Notes under the pieces: model-generated | What the model was told of the DNA's origin: nothing | The model's input: the letters and a program-made list of their open reading frames with translations, nothing else | The model's database searches: none | Program-made: the position numbers and the translations under genes | Shown here: positions 25,450 through 32,296 of the stretch, piece by piece | Numbering within the stretch: the stretch's first letter is position 1 | How the letters are laid out: each line of letters begins with the position of its first letter | Assembly (NCBI RefSeq): GCF_000307875.1 | Contig: NZ_AJLS01000119.1 | Coordinates: forward strand, 1-32,296 | Direction: 5' to 3' | DNA length: 32,296 bases | Source of the DNA: Neobacillus bataviensis LMG 21833 | GTDB lineage: Bacteria; Bacillota; Bacilli; Bacillales; Cytobacillaceae

Positions 25450-26541
25450 ATGATTACATATTTACAGAACTTAATTTCAACTTCTCCAACGGGATTTATC
25501 ACTTATGCGGATTATATTGGTGCAGCCCTTTATCATCCTGAATTTGGCTATTATATGAAGGATAAACAGAAAATTGGCCGCCAAGGTGATTTCATTACGA
25601 CTAGCAATATTTCTGATGTTTATGGCAGTCTGGTAGCAAAATGGTTTTCCCACATCTGTCAAACTACAAACTTGCCAGAGGTATTTTGCGAAATTGGGGC
25701 AGGAAATGGCCGCTTTGCAAAGGCATTTTTGCAGGAGTGGAATGATTCAATTAAAACCTCATTACAATATATTATTGTGGAAAGCAGTCCATATCATCGG
25801 AAATTACAGCAGGAAATGCTGCTGCCCGAACATTCTGTTGTTCAAGTCGGAAGTCTAAGTGAATTAGGATATGCTGAAGGGATGATTTTCTCAAATGAAC
25901 TTTTTGATGCCCTTCCAGTACATGTGATTGAAAAAATAGACGGGAAACTTTTTGAAGTAATGGTAGGAGCACGAAATAATGAATTGTACGAGCAGAAAAT
26001 TCCATTAGCAAATCCCGACATTCTTTCTTTTTTAGAGACAAGTAAATTGGACTTAAAAGAAAAGCAGCGGATTGAAATTCCGTTGGCGATGGAGAAAATG
26101 ATTCAAGAAATCGCAACAGTGTTAACCAAGGGTCTAGTTGTGACGGCTGATTACGGCTACAAGAATGAAGAATGGATGGATCCCAGGCGGGCACAGGGGA
26201 GCTTAAGAGGATACTATCAACACACAATGATTCATGATGTCTTGCAGCACCCTGGGGATATGGATATTACAACGCATATTCATTTTGATGACCTGATTCA
26301 AAAAGGTGAGCAAGTAGGGTTATCATTGTTAACAAAGCTTAGACAGGATGAATTTTTATTAAAAGCAGGGATTTTAAAAGAATTAGAAGATCATTACGAC
26401 CCAAATCCATTTTCTGAGGTAAGCAAGCGGAATCGTGCGATTCGAAGTTTAGTTATGCCTTCGGAAATCAGTTCTTATTTTCATATAATTGTTCAACAAA
26501 AAGGAATGGAAATGAGTGACAATATTATTTTCGCAAAATAA
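25450..26541 (+). CDS. SAM-dependent methyltransferase, MidA/NDUFAF7 (COG1565) family
   Basis: The 363-residue protein has the N-terminal family signature FITYADYIGAALYHPEFGYY (about 16-35) and GRQGDFITTSNISDVYG (about 43-59). The SAM-binding glycine loop EIGAGNGRFAKAF is at about 82-94. NELFDALPVHV (about 149-159) is the acidic/NPPY-like post-loop segment of this family. The mitochondrial homologue methylates an arginine of a complex I subunit; the substrate of bacterial members is not established. GGAG is seven bases before the ATG. It has its own promoter with an overlapping inverted repeat and ends at a bidirectional terminator. I do not recall this gene at the B. subtilis locus. Confidence 0.9.
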   Translation: MITYLQNLISTSPTGFITYADYIGAALYHPEFGYYMKDKQKIGRQGDFITTSNISDVYGSLVAKWFSHICQTTNLPEVFCEIGAGNGRFAKAFLQEWNDSIKTSLQYIIVESSPYHRKLQQEMLLPEHSVVQVGSLSELGYAEGMIFSNELFDALPVHVIEKIDGKLFEVMVGARNNELYEQKIPLANPDILSFLETSKLDLKEKQRIEIPLAMEKMIQEIATVLTKGLVVTADYGYKNEEWMDPRRAQGSLRGYYQHTMIHDVLQHPGDMDITTHIHFDDLIQKGEQVGLSLLTKLRQDEFLLKAGILKELEDHYDPNPFSEVSKRNRAIRSLVMPSEISSYFHIIVQQKGMEMSDNIIFAK

Positions 26542-26572
26542 AAAAACCGGAGCATAAACTCCGGCTTTTTTA
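26541..26572. terminator. Bidirectional terminator between the MidA-like and DUF2626 genes
   Basis: CCGGAG (26547-26552) pairs with CTCCGG (26559-26564), 6-nt loop, with A6 on the left and T6 on the right, serving convergent genes. Confidence 0.88.
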
Positions 26573-26815
26573 TCAATGGCCTCCGCCAAGCGGCATCATG
26601 AATGTAGTCCAATAAGTGAATCCTGCGAAGAAAACTGTTAAATATGCTCCGAACACCCATAAGTACATACGCTCGGAAAGTTTAAGATAGCTTAACAGAA
26701 CAAAGAATCCAGTTTGGGCTAAAAATAACATCGCTGTTTTATCCATATCACCTAAATAAAACATAACGGTAAAAATGCCCGTCCAGAAACCACAAACTCT
26801 GAACATGCGATCCAT
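26573..26815 (-). CDS. DUF2626 family small membrane protein (YqgY-like)
   Basis: An 80-residue protein with three hydrophobic stretches (about 8-22, 27-43, 50-70), ending in MMPLGGGH. The length and the MDRMFRVCGFWTGIF start fit the DUF2626 family, represented by YqgY in B. subtilis at this locus. GGAGGG lies just upstream of the ATG. It has its own minus-strand promoter inside the spacer to the regulator gene. No function is known. Confidence 0.85.
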   Translation of the reverse strand: MDRMFRVCGFWTGIFTVMFYLGDMDKTAMLFLAQTGFFVLLSYLKLSERMYLWVFGAYLTVFFAGFTYWTTFMMPLGGGH

Positions 26816-26856
26816 ATGTATCCCTCCTTTTACCCCATCGATACCATCATTACAAT

Positions 26857-26886
26857 ATTATATAGGAAAAGGAGGTGTAATGTAAA
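26857..26886 (-). promoter_or_regulatory. Predicted promoter of the DUF2626 gene
   Basis: On the minus strand there is TTTACA (26881-26886), an 18-bp spacer and TATAAT (26857-26862), about 40 bases before the start codon. Confidence 0.55.
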
Positions 26887-26899
26887 TAATGGTTTCGAA

Positions 26900-27598
26900 T
26901 TAGTTTGTTACAAGTGCTTGATATGAGCAAGTATCACAACCGGAAATCATGTTTTCTTTTTCGATTAATTCAACGGTTTCGAAAAGTGCACCAAACATTC
27001 CCTTCAAAAATTCATGATGCATACTGCAAACTGCTTCGGTATGTTCTTCTGCGACCTCTTTAAAAGGGCAGTTGAAAATTTGAAAGTAGATTTTCGTTTT
27101 ATCGCCATTTGCTTCAAATTCCGGGTAAAAGCCTGCTAATGTTGCGGCACTTTTTAGTATTGTTAGCTTTTGGTCAAATTCTAATTCCTCGCCAAGAGAT
27201 CTTTTTGCCATTTCCTGCTCAATCATTTCCGCACCAAAACGTTTCCCGGTTAAGAAAAGTGCTTGTTTACCGACCTCTCCAAGGGAAATCATCGTTTGAA
27301 TGGCCACTTTGGATAAAAGCATATAGTCACGGTAAGGGAAGTGGAGTTGAATGACATCGTCGGATAAACGATATAATCGGCTTGGGCGTCCACCTTTCCC
27401 TGTTTTTTTCGTTTCAGATACCAACATATTAACATCTTCTAACTTTGATAAATGCAGTCTAGCCACATTCGGATGAATATTAAAATTTTCTGCCACCTCT
27501 TGAACGGTTACTTCTTGATGGCGTTTAGTAATGTATTGATAAATGTAGTATCGTGTTGGATCTGACAAAACGTTAGTTATTTTTAATGTTTGTTCCAT
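26900..27598 (-). CDS. ArsR-like winged-helix regulator with C-terminal four-cysteine domain
   Basis: The 232-residue protein has an N-terminal winged helix-turn-helix (about 5-80): LKITNVLSDPTRYYIYQYI, then VTVQEVAENFNIHPNVARLHLSKLE and the wing TGKGGRPSRLYRLS. A helical middle follows, then a C-terminal sensor-like domain. All four cysteines lie in that domain: C177 (NCPF), C191 (VCSMHH), C221 and C224 (GCDTC), spacing CX13CX29CX2C. This recalls SufR-type and other COG2345 regulators that bind an Fe-S cluster, though the spacing differs, so metal or Fe-S sensing is an inference. The first in-frame codon is a GTG at 27601; AGAGGTG placed seven bases before the ATG at 27598 favours that start. 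It lies divergent from the comG operon. Confidence 0.87.
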   Translation of the reverse strand: MEQTLKITNVLSDPTRYYIYQYITKRHQEVTVQEVAENFNIHPNVARLHLSKLEDVNMLVSETKKTGKGGRPSRLYRLSDDVIQLHFPYRDYMLLSKVAIQTMISLGEVGKQALFLTGKRFGAEMIEQEMAKRSLGEELEFDQKLTILKSAATLAGFYPEFEANGDKTKIYFQIFNCPFKEVAEEHTEAVCSMHHEFLKGMFGALFETVELIEKENMISGCDTCSYQALVTN

Positions 27599-27903
27599 CA
27601 CTGTTCACCTCTGACCCCCATAATTTATTCCATTATAATACAGCCATTATAACAAGGGAATGAGGTTAACCACTTTAACACTATAAGTTTAGAAAATGTT
27701 CACAATTACGGACTTTATATTGTAACAATATTATAAAAGCGGCGGTTTTTAAGTAAATGATTGCGGATGTCAACGCTGGATTTCTGGAAATATTGGGATA
27801 GAACGGTAAGTAAAAAAGTTTTGATAAAAATATAATTATTTTTGAAAAATAAAGAAGGAAAAGAAAGAAGCCTGTCGAAATATATCAAAGAAAAAATAAA
27901 AAG
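27599..27903. promoter_or_regulatory. Divergent spacer between the four-Cys regulator and comGA
   Basis: About 300 AT-rich bases. The regulator promoter occupies the left part. The right part has A/T-tract pairs (27810-27845: AAAAAAGTTTT and AAAAATATAATTATTTTT) that loosely resemble ComK boxes (AAAA-N5-TTTT) without an exact match. A purine tract lies at 27851-27870. I cannot point to a single convincing comG promoter. Confidence 0.45.
27646..27684 (-). promoter_or_regulatory. Upstream region of the four-Cys regulator gene: extended -10 and operator-like half-sites
   Basis: On the minus strand TGTTATAAT (27646-27654) is a perfect extended -10. Just upstream at the -35 position, the plus strand reads GTTAACCACT (27665) then TTAACACTAT (27675-27684). 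The latter is identical to 10 of 11 bases of each arm of the inverted repeat at 25409-25434. The two half-sites here are in direct rather than inverted orientation. Confidence 0.5.
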
Positions 27904-28989
27904 GTGGTGTTACCTATTGTTAGTGCAATTGAAATTTTAGCGAATCGGATCATCACAGATGCAGCACGGAACCAAGCAACAGATATTCACATTATACCTC
28001 GGAAGAATGACACACTTGTGCAAATCCGTTTAACCAACAAACTTATTCCCCGGCTATCACTTCCAAAAGATGAATGCGACAGATTAATCTCACATTTTAA
28101 ATTTACAGCCAATATGGATATCGGAGAAAGAAGACGCCCGCAAAGCGGAGCCATTTTTTGTGAAGTAGACGGACAATTAATGGGCCTTAGACTTTCAACA
28201 CTTCCATCAAACAACCGAGAGAGCCTTGTCATCAGGCTTTTACCCCAACAAGAACAGATTCCATTTCACCAACTCTCATTATTCCCGGGAATGACGCGAA
28301 AGTTACTAGCACTACTCAAACATGCACATGGTTTAATAATTTTTACCGGGCCGACCGGCAGCGGGAAAACCACTACCCTCTATTCTCTTCTAAATGAAAC
28401 GGCCCACTTATTTCATCGCAATGTCATCACACTCGAAGATCCTATCGAAAAAAACTATGACTCTGTTTTGCAAGTCCAAGTGAATGAAAAAGCAGGCGTT
28501 ACCTATGCAGCTGGTTTAAAGGCGATTCTTCGTCATGATCCGGATATCATCATGGTTGGTGAAATCAGGGATGCCGAAACCGCCAAAATAGCTGTTCGAG
28601 CGGCTCTCACCGGGCATTTGGTGCTTTCAACAATGCATACGAGAGATGCAAAGGGAGCAGTTTACCGTCTCCGTGAATTTGGCGTGAATTGGTTAGAGGT
28701 CGAGCAAACACTAATTGCTGTCACCGCACAAAGACTAGTTGAACTTACATGTCCATTTTGCGAGGGAGATTGCTCGCCGCTTTGCTATTCCTATGGAAGA
28801 TGGAAAAGAGCGAGTGTCTTTGAATTGTTGTCGGGAAGAAATTTGAACTCAGCCATGAAGATGGCAAAAGGAGAAAATGTCGAAGCACATTACAAAACAC
28901 TTAGAGAAGTGATTAACAAGGGGATTGCCCTTGGATACATTCAAGAGTCGGAATATGAACGGCTGGTGTACGACGATGAAGCCAAATAA
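27904..28989 (+). CDS. comGA: Competence pilus assembly ATPase ComGA
   Basis: ComGA is the GspE/PilB-type ATPase that powers assembly of the transformation pseudopilus at the inner face of the membrane. Up to 361 residues; motifs numbered from the GTG: Walker A GPTGSGKT (149-156), Asp box VITLEDPIE (174-182), Walker B DPDIIMVGE (212-220), His box GHLVLSTMHTRD (237-248). A zinc-type tetracysteine (C283, C286, C290, C294) follows. The start is doubtful: the in-frame GTGs at 27904 and 27907 lie inside the Shine-Dalgarno-like AAGGTGGTG, and nothing suitable lies upstream of them. That SD is spaced 8 bases from the ATT at 27916, which is also where homology to B. subtilis ComGA, as I recall it, begins. 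It overlaps comGB by 14 bases. Confidence 0.94.
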   Translation: MVLPIVSAIEILANRIITDAARNQATDIHIIPRKNDTLVQIRLTNKLIPRLSLPKDECDRLISHFKFTANMDIGERRRPQSGAIFCEVDGQLMGLRLSTLPSNNRESLVIRLLPQQEQIPFHQLSLFPGMTRKLLALLKHAHGLIIFTGPTGSGKTTTLYSLLNETAHLFHRNVITLEDPIEKNYDSVLQVQVNEKAGVTYAAGLKAILRHDPDIIMVGEIRDAETAKIAVRAALTGHLVLSTMHTRDAKGAVYRLREFGVNWLEVEQTLIAVTAQRLVELTCPFCEGDCSPLCYSYGRWKRASVFELLSGRNLNSAMKMAKGENVEAHYKTLREVINKGIALGYIQESEYERLVYDDEAK

Positions 28990-30007
28990 ATGGAATGTGA
29001 ATGAACAGGCAAGTTTCTTGAAGAGAACGGGTGAATTACTGGCACGGGGATATCCAATTGCGGAAGCGATTGAGTCCATAGCATTACAACTACCCACCAA
29101 ACGAAAGGAGGAATTATATGGTTGTTTAGTAGAGTTAAAAAAAGGCACTCCCTTTCATGAAATCTTAAACAATCTCAGGTTTAACAAAGACTTAATCGGC
29201 TATGTTTATTTTGCCGAGCAGCATGGAAGCTTTGCCGATGCTTTGTTAGAGGGAAGTGACCTCGCTCTTTTAAAGGATCATGATTTACAAAAGCTTCTAA
29301 AATTACTTCAATATCCGATGTTACTCATTTTTATTACAGGTGTACTATTTATTTTTATCGAAAACACATTGCTGCCAAGGTTTACAACGCTTTTTTCATC
29401 ACTCGGTCTTGAAGCAAATTTTTTCACGAAGGTTATTTATGCTTTTGATCAATATTTCCCGATTGTCATCGGTGCAATGCTGACGTTTCTCTTCCTAGCG
29501 GCAATCTATTATTTTCTTGTATTTCGAAAACTCTCCATCCTTCAGCAAAGGTCTCAGCTTATACGCATCCCCATTGCCGGCAGGATCCTCAAATTGCTTT
29601 TTACTCACTACTTTTCCATTCAACTTAGCTTCTTATTATCCGGTGGGATTTCTGTCTCTGAGGCCCTATTACTTTTTGAAAAAAATCAAAGACAACCGTT
29701 TTACAGCAAAATAGCTGAAGAGATTAAAGTTAAGCTTGTTACTGGAGAAAAGTTGGAAACGATTTTAGCCGCCTTTTCATTTTTTGAAAAGGAATTTCCA
29801 ATGATTGTTAAACATGGTCAGGATAATGGAAAATTAGAGCAGGAGTTGTTATTTTTCAGCAAACACTGTGTCACCAATATGGAGGAAATGATTGAAAAAA
29901 GTTTAAAAACCATTCAGCCGATTCTTTATTTGTTTATTGGATTTCTCGTTGTCTCTATGTATTTAGCGATTTTATTACCCATGTTCCATCTGCTTGATGG
30001 AATATAA
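28976..30007 (+). CDS. comGB: Competence pilus platform membrane protein ComGB
   Basis: ComGB is the GspF/PilC-like polytopic protein that forms the assembly platform together with ComGA. The 343-residue protein has two repeated GspF domains (about 10-130 and about 210-330). Three hydrophobic segments are at about 112-132, 158-182 and 312-338. The second domain starts FTHYFSIQLSFLLSGGISVSEAL, a typical GspF helix. The longer ORF begins at 28925, but the ATG at 28976 (MKPNKWNVNEQASFL) gives the normal N-terminus and overlaps comGA by 14 bases. The SD is weak (GGCTGGTG), so translational coupling is likely. Confidence 0.94.
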   Translation: MKPNKWNVNEQASFLKRTGELLARGYPIAEAIESIALQLPTKRKEELYGCLVELKKGTPFHEILNNLRFNKDLIGYVYFAEQHGSFADALLEGSDLALLKDHDLQKLLKLLQYPMLLIFITGVLFIFIENTLLPRFTTLFSSLGLEANFFTKVIYAFDQYFPIVIGAMLTFLFLAAIYYFLVFRKLSILQQRSQLIRIPIAGRILKLLFTHYFSIQLSFLLSGGISVSEALLLFEKNQRQPFYSKIAEEIKVKLVTGEKLETILAAFSFFEKEFPMIVKHGQDNGKLEQELLFFSKHCVTNMEEMIEKSLKTIQPILYLFIGFLVVSMYLAILLPMFHLLDGI

Positions 30008-30027
30008 GAAAATGGAGGATTAATAAA

Positions 30028-30348
30028 ATGAAGAATAATGAAAAGGGTTTCACGCTCATAGAAATGATGATTGTTATGCTCGTCATTTCAGTTTTATTAA
30101 TTATCACGATTCCAAACGTTGCCAAACACAATTCCAATATCAACAACAAAGGCTGTCAGGCATATGTAAAAATGGTACAAGCCCAGGTTCAAGCGTATCA
30201 AATGGATAAGAACAAGGTGCCAACACTTCAAGAACTAAAAGGAGAAAATTATTTAAGGGAAGAAGCTCAAGGTTGTCCGAATGGTGATACAGTTAAAATT
30301 GATTCTGATGGAAATGTCACAGCAGTTGCTAAAACAACTAATCCATAA
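30028..30348 (+). CDS. comGC: Major competence pseudopilin ComGC
   Basis: ComGC is the main subunit of the transformation pilus. The 106-residue precursor has a class III prepilin leader MKNNEKG, cut by ComC before F8, with E12 at mature position +5 (G|FTLIE). A hydrophobic helix of about 20 residues follows. C43 and C83 can form the intramolecular disulfide expected for ComGC. GGAGG lies 8 bases before the ATG. Its stop shares one base with the comGD start (TAATG). Confidence 0.95.
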   Translation: MKNNEKGFTLIEMMIVMLVISVLLIITIPNVAKHNSNINNKGCQAYVKMVQAQVQAYQMDKNKVPTLQELKGENYLREEAQGCPNGDTVKIDSDGNVTAVAKTTNP

Positions 30349-30788
30349 TGAACCAAAACCAAAAAGGCTTTACCTTAATTGAGTCTTTATTAGTTCTCTC
30401 AATCTTTATGATTATTTCCTCAATTACAGTATTCTCCTTAAAGCCACAGCACTCTGTGATTGAAGATGAGGCATTTTTAACTCAACTACAGGCAGACCTG
30501 CTTTATGCACAGCAATATGCTATTTCCCATCAACATGAGGTGTCCGTTGTTTTTATGCAAACTGAGTATCGATATTATATGCTTGTGCAATCTGGGATGC
30601 CGCCGATTATCGAGAGAAATTACTCAACAAATATCAATCTTAGAGAAGGTACCATCCCCTTATATTTCAAATTCCTTGGTGATGGAGATGTGAATAAGTT
30701 TGGTACCTTTTACATTTATACTGAAAAGAAGAGTTATCGATTAACCGTTTTGATTGGAAAGGGACGGTTTTATGTTAAGGAGCAATAA
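30348..30788 (+). CDS. comGD: Competence minor pseudopilin ComGD
   Basis: The 146-residue prepilin has the leader MNQNQKG|FTLIE with E12, then a hydrophobic helix (about 13-30) and a beta-rich globular part ending LIGKGRFYVKEQ. It would be processed by the prepilin peptidase ComC and serve as a minor subunit. The start overlaps the comGC stop by one base, and it overlaps the comGE start by 17 bases. Confidence 0.93.
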   Translation: MNQNQKGFTLIESLLVLSIFMIISSITVFSLKPQHSVIEDEAFLTQLQADLLYAQQYAISHQHEVSVVFMQTEYRYYMLVQSGMPPIIERNYSTNINLREGTIPLYFKFLGDGDVNKFGTFYIYTEKKSYRLTVLIGKGRFYVKEQ

Positions 30789-31116
30789 GGGATTCTTTTT
30801 GCTAGAACTGCTGCTATCGTTGTCGGCATTGTTAATGCTAAGCCTCTATTTACTGCCATTATTAATGGAGTCGAGAAACCAATCCCGACAAGTAGAAATA
30901 GAAAATTCGGCGCGAAAGCTAATGTATGAAGAACTGCAAGCAAAATTAGTCGATAGTCAAACGCGTAAAAATTATACAATCATTCGAAATAAGGTAGAAT
31001 TCAAAATCATCTGGAACGACACGGAAGCAGAAGCGGCCGGTCAAAAGGTGGTGTGTGTGAAAGTTGAAAAAAGTGCATTCCTGTCAGAATACAAAATTTG
31101 CGGTGTCCTTGAATGA
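30772..31116 (+). CDS. comGE: Competence minor pseudopilin ComGE
   Basis: The 114-residue prepilin has the leader MLRSNKG|FFLLE with Glu at +5, a long hydrophobic helix and a short globular domain (AEAAGQKVVCVKVE). A longer reading frame begins at 30754 with a TTG, but the ATG at 30772 has AAGGGA eight bases upstream and gives a normal leader. Two cysteines (VVCVK and YKICG) lie near the C-terminus and might form a disulfide. Confidence 0.9.
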   Translation: MLRSNKGFFLLELLLSLSALLMLSLYLLPLLMESRNQSRQVEIENSARKLMYEELQAKLVDSQTRKNYTIIRNKVEFKIIWNDTEAEAAGQKVVCVKVEKSAFLSEYKICGVLE

Positions 31117-31540
31117 TAATGCCTTTACCCTTATCGAAGTACTCATCGCATTTTCTATCTTTTCGACAATCATCTTTTTTATGGCACCTATTTTTCAAAT
31201 AATCTTAAACACCAAGGCTAATGACAATAAATTGCAGGCAATGGAATGGGAGGTTTTCTGCAGTCAAATAAAAATTGAGATTCGGCTGGCCTCTAGCGTC
31301 AGTGTAGTCTCGGATCGCTTAATCCTTAATAAGGGCACTGAAACGGTTCAATATGAGAAGTACGGGACGAACCTTAGGAGACGCGTGAATTCAACTGGGC
31401 ACGAAATTATCCTTCAAAACGTATCACAATTCTCCTTTTCGGTCATCAACAACACTGTTAAGGTTACTGTTACAGACAGCTGGGGAAAAGAATATAGTGT
31501 GACATGCTACCCATTCGTGAATTGGGGTGGAGGTACATGA
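31064..31540 (+). CDS. comGF: Competence minor pseudopilin ComGF
   Basis: The product of up to 158 residues has a prepilin core NDNA|FTLIEVLIAFSIF, with Ala instead of Gly before the cut site and Glu at +5, then a globular domain ending FVNWGGGT, similar to the ComGF ending I recall. The start is uncertain. The TTG at 31064 has AAAGGTGGTG about 12 bases upstream and gives a 20-residue leader. The TTG at 31109 gives a short leader MNDNA and 143 residues, closer to usual ComGF size, and would be coupled to the comGE stop. There is no ATG in frame near the leader. Confidence 0.88.
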   Translation: MKKVHSCQNTKFAVSLNDNAFTLIEVLIAFSIFSTIIFFMAPIFQIILNTKANDNKLQAMEWEVFCSQIKIEIRLASSVSVVSDRLILNKGTETVQYEKYGTNLRRRVNSTGHEIILQNVSQFSFSVINNTVKVTVTDSWGKEYSVTCYPFVNWGGGT

Positions 31541-31920
31541 AAATTAATGAACAAGGATTTACTTACCCACTTGTGTTGTGCATACTCATCCTTTTCCTGC
31601 TATTTTTCTCTATGCATATTGAACAATTACTGACTGAACGAAAAATGGCACACGAGACGGCAATTATCCTCCAGGAAGATTATTATATGCTTTCATCGGT
31701 AAAGAAAATCGAAGGGATGATGCAAACTAGTGGAACTATTCCCACAAAGGGAACCATAACCTATGTAAATGGCACCATGAACTTTCAAGCCGATCCTCCA
31801 TCAGGGTATCTCCAAAGGGTTAATTTCTCGCTCAATCTAAAATCAGGTGAAGCGATCTTCGGACGTGGATTTTTTGATACCAGATCAAGAAAAATCGTCA
31901 AATGGGTAGAATGGAATTAA
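31537..31920 (+). CDS. comGG: Competence minor pseudopilin ComGG
   Basis: The 127-residue protein has a leader MKINEQG|FTYPLVLCILILFLLFF, a hydrophobic helix (about 11-28) and a globular part ending RKIVKWVEWN. The Glu at +5 is replaced by Leu, as in the B. subtilis ComGG I recall (GFIYPAVL). Such +5-Glu-free pseudopilins are the GspK-like tip type. The ATGA overlap with comGF and GGTGGAGG just upstream support the start at 31537 over the longer ORF from 31504. Confidence 0.9.
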   Translation: MKINEQGFTYPLVLCILILFLLFFSMHIEQLLTERKMAHETAIILQEDYYMLSSVKKIEGMMQTSGTIPTKGTITYVNGTMNFQADPPSGYLQRVNFSLNLKSGEAIFGRGFFDTRSRKIVKWVEWN

Positions 31921-31980
31921 GTAGTTTGAAAATATAAAACATGGACATACTTTTAGTGTATTAAAAAGGCAGGTGTATCC

Positions 31981-32166
31981 ATGAAAACAAATGATTACGT
32001 AAAATACATGACCCAAACCATCGTTAAATACGCCGACCAGCCGAAGGATGAACGCAAACGACTTCGAATAGAGAAAAAGCAAACAAGGGCCGATTTTTGG
32101 TATCGATGGTTTGGAATTCTCCCCTATATCCTTTATACAGAAATGAAGAAAAGACGGAAAATGTGA
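31981..32166 (+). CDS. yqzE: YqzE family protein
   Basis: The 61-residue basic protein, MKTNDYVKYMTQTIVKYADQ, then a Lys/Arg-rich middle (PKDERKRLRIEKKQTRAD) and an aromatic stretch WYRWFGILPYILYTEMKKRR, fits the YqzE family that follows comGG in bacilli. It could lie along the membrane with its C-terminal half. AAGGCAGGTG lies seven bases before the ATG. The gap from comGG is 60 bases with no terminator, so it may be read from the comG promoter. The function is unknown. Confidence 0.9.
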   Translation: MKTNDYVKYMTQTIVKYADQPKDERKRLRIEKKQTRADFWYRWFGILPYILYTEMKKRRKM

Positions 32167-32185
32167 AGGGGATATTTCCCTTCAC
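32163..32185. terminator. Stem-loop after yqzE, possible terminator
   Basis: GTGAAGGG (32163-32170) pairs with CCCTTCAC (32178-32185), 7-nt loop. No T tract follows on the plus strand (TCTAAAAAAA), so termination would be weak or rely on the adjacent repeats. Confidence 0.5.
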
Positions 32186-32213
32186 TCTAAAAAAATCCAT
32201 TGCATTCAAATAA

Positions 32214-32296
32214 CATTCACATGATGAAGGACATTTCTCCGGATTTTTTCCGAGTTTTGTCCTTCATTCGCATGATGAAGGACATTTCTCCGGATT
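32214..32296. repeat. 51-bp period tandem repeat, cut by the window edge
   Basis: A 32-bp unit (CATTC-R-CATGATGAAGGACATT...) occurs at 32214-32245 and 32265-32296 with one mismatch (A/G), period 51. Between the copies lies the inverse complement of part of the unit (GTCCTTC at 32259-32265), giving a hairpin GAAGGAC...GTCCTTC with an inner CTC-GGA / TCC-GAG stem. At least two units are seen and the array runs off the right edge. Confidence 0.85.

Noticed and set aside
25772..26227. 151-residue minus-strand ORF opposite the MidA-like gene
   Set aside because: Low-complexity Ser/Leu/Phe composition inside a well-supported methyltransferase gene.
26867..26885. Perfect SD AAAAGGAGGTG followed by ATG-TAA on the plus strand (start-stop mini-ORF)
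   Set aside because: The bases are explained as the spacer and -35 of the minus-strand DUF2626 promoter, and no plus-strand gene follows.
27810..27845. ComK boxes upstream of comGA
   Set aside because: The A and T tracts do not give two exact AAAA-N5-TTTT boxes at an accepted spacing; kept only as a loose resemblance in the spacer entry.
32214..32296. CRISPR-like pattern (32-bp repeats with 19-bp spacer)
   Set aside because: Only two units, the spacer contains the inverse complement of the repeat and so folds with it, and no cas genes are present.

Overview
The window looks like chromosome from a low-GC, Gram-positive, spore-former-type Bacillaceae member (Bacillus/Neobacillus-like). The evidence is strong GGAGG-type ribosome binding sites, GTG/TTG starts, compact intrinsic terminators, and gene content and order that follow the B. 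subtilis yqfY-yqgZ-comG region as I remember it: ispG, yqfZ, yqgB, sodA, yqgE, pbpA, pst, yqgM-like, rpmG, yqgN, yqgO, gluP, yqgQ, glcK, yqgT, yqgU, yqgW, yqgX, yqgY, comGA-GG, yqzE. I see no tRNA, rRNA, transposase, phage gene or CRISPR array.

Layout. Bases 1-60 resemble an interspersed Bacillaceae intergenic repeat. Bases 62-3350 hold minus-strand genes: ispG (isoprenoid MEP pathway), a LysM-like membrane-anchored protein, a DUF1189 membrane protein, and an Fnr-type regulator with a C-terminal CX2CX4C cluster. The divergent 3351-3695 spacer leads into sodA, an MFS transporter (yqgE) and the transpeptidase pbpA. Bases 8088-13390 are the phosphate-starvation operon pstS-pstC-pstA-pstB1-pstB2-phoU, preceded by an array of TTTACA half-sites at about 11-bp phasing (a PhoP box). 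A stem-loop separates pstS from the transporter genes. Bases 13650-16063 hold a tightly packed three-gene cassette: DUF4912 protein, GT4/GT5-like glycosyltransferase and an unrecognised protein. rpmG, 5-formyl-THF cyclo-ligase, a DUF92 membrane protein, L-lactate dehydrogenase and a YqgO-like peptide follow. Then come the rhomboid protease gluP, yqgQ and glucokinase, an M14 peptidoglycan peptidase, a lipoprotein, a DUF2759 peptide, a metallo-beta-lactamase-fold hydrolase, a MidA-type methyltransferase, a DUF2626 peptide and an ArsR-like regulator with four C-terminal cysteines. The window closes with the complete comG operon (type IV-like competence pilus) plus yqzE and the start of a 51-bp tandem repeat.

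How the genes work together. The pst operon imports phosphate under PhoPR control. comGA-GG build the transformation pseudopilus: ATPase, platform, major pilin and four minor pilins. gluP-yqgQ-glcK form a short co-transcribed unit. Most other genes are housekeeping singletons, each closed by its own terminator.

Points most worth a second look: (1) a perfect 11-bp inverted repeat over the predicted start site of the MidA-like gene, with a matching half-site upstream of the nearby four-cysteine regulator; (2) the DUF4912/glycosyltransferase/unknown cassette; (3) comGA, whose Shine-Dalgarno sequence points to an ATT start codon; (4) competing hairpins in the sodA leader; (5) fnr placed divergently to sodA; (6) the tandem repeat at the right edge. 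I found no clearly new defence or mobile system; the window is mostly conserved core chromosome.
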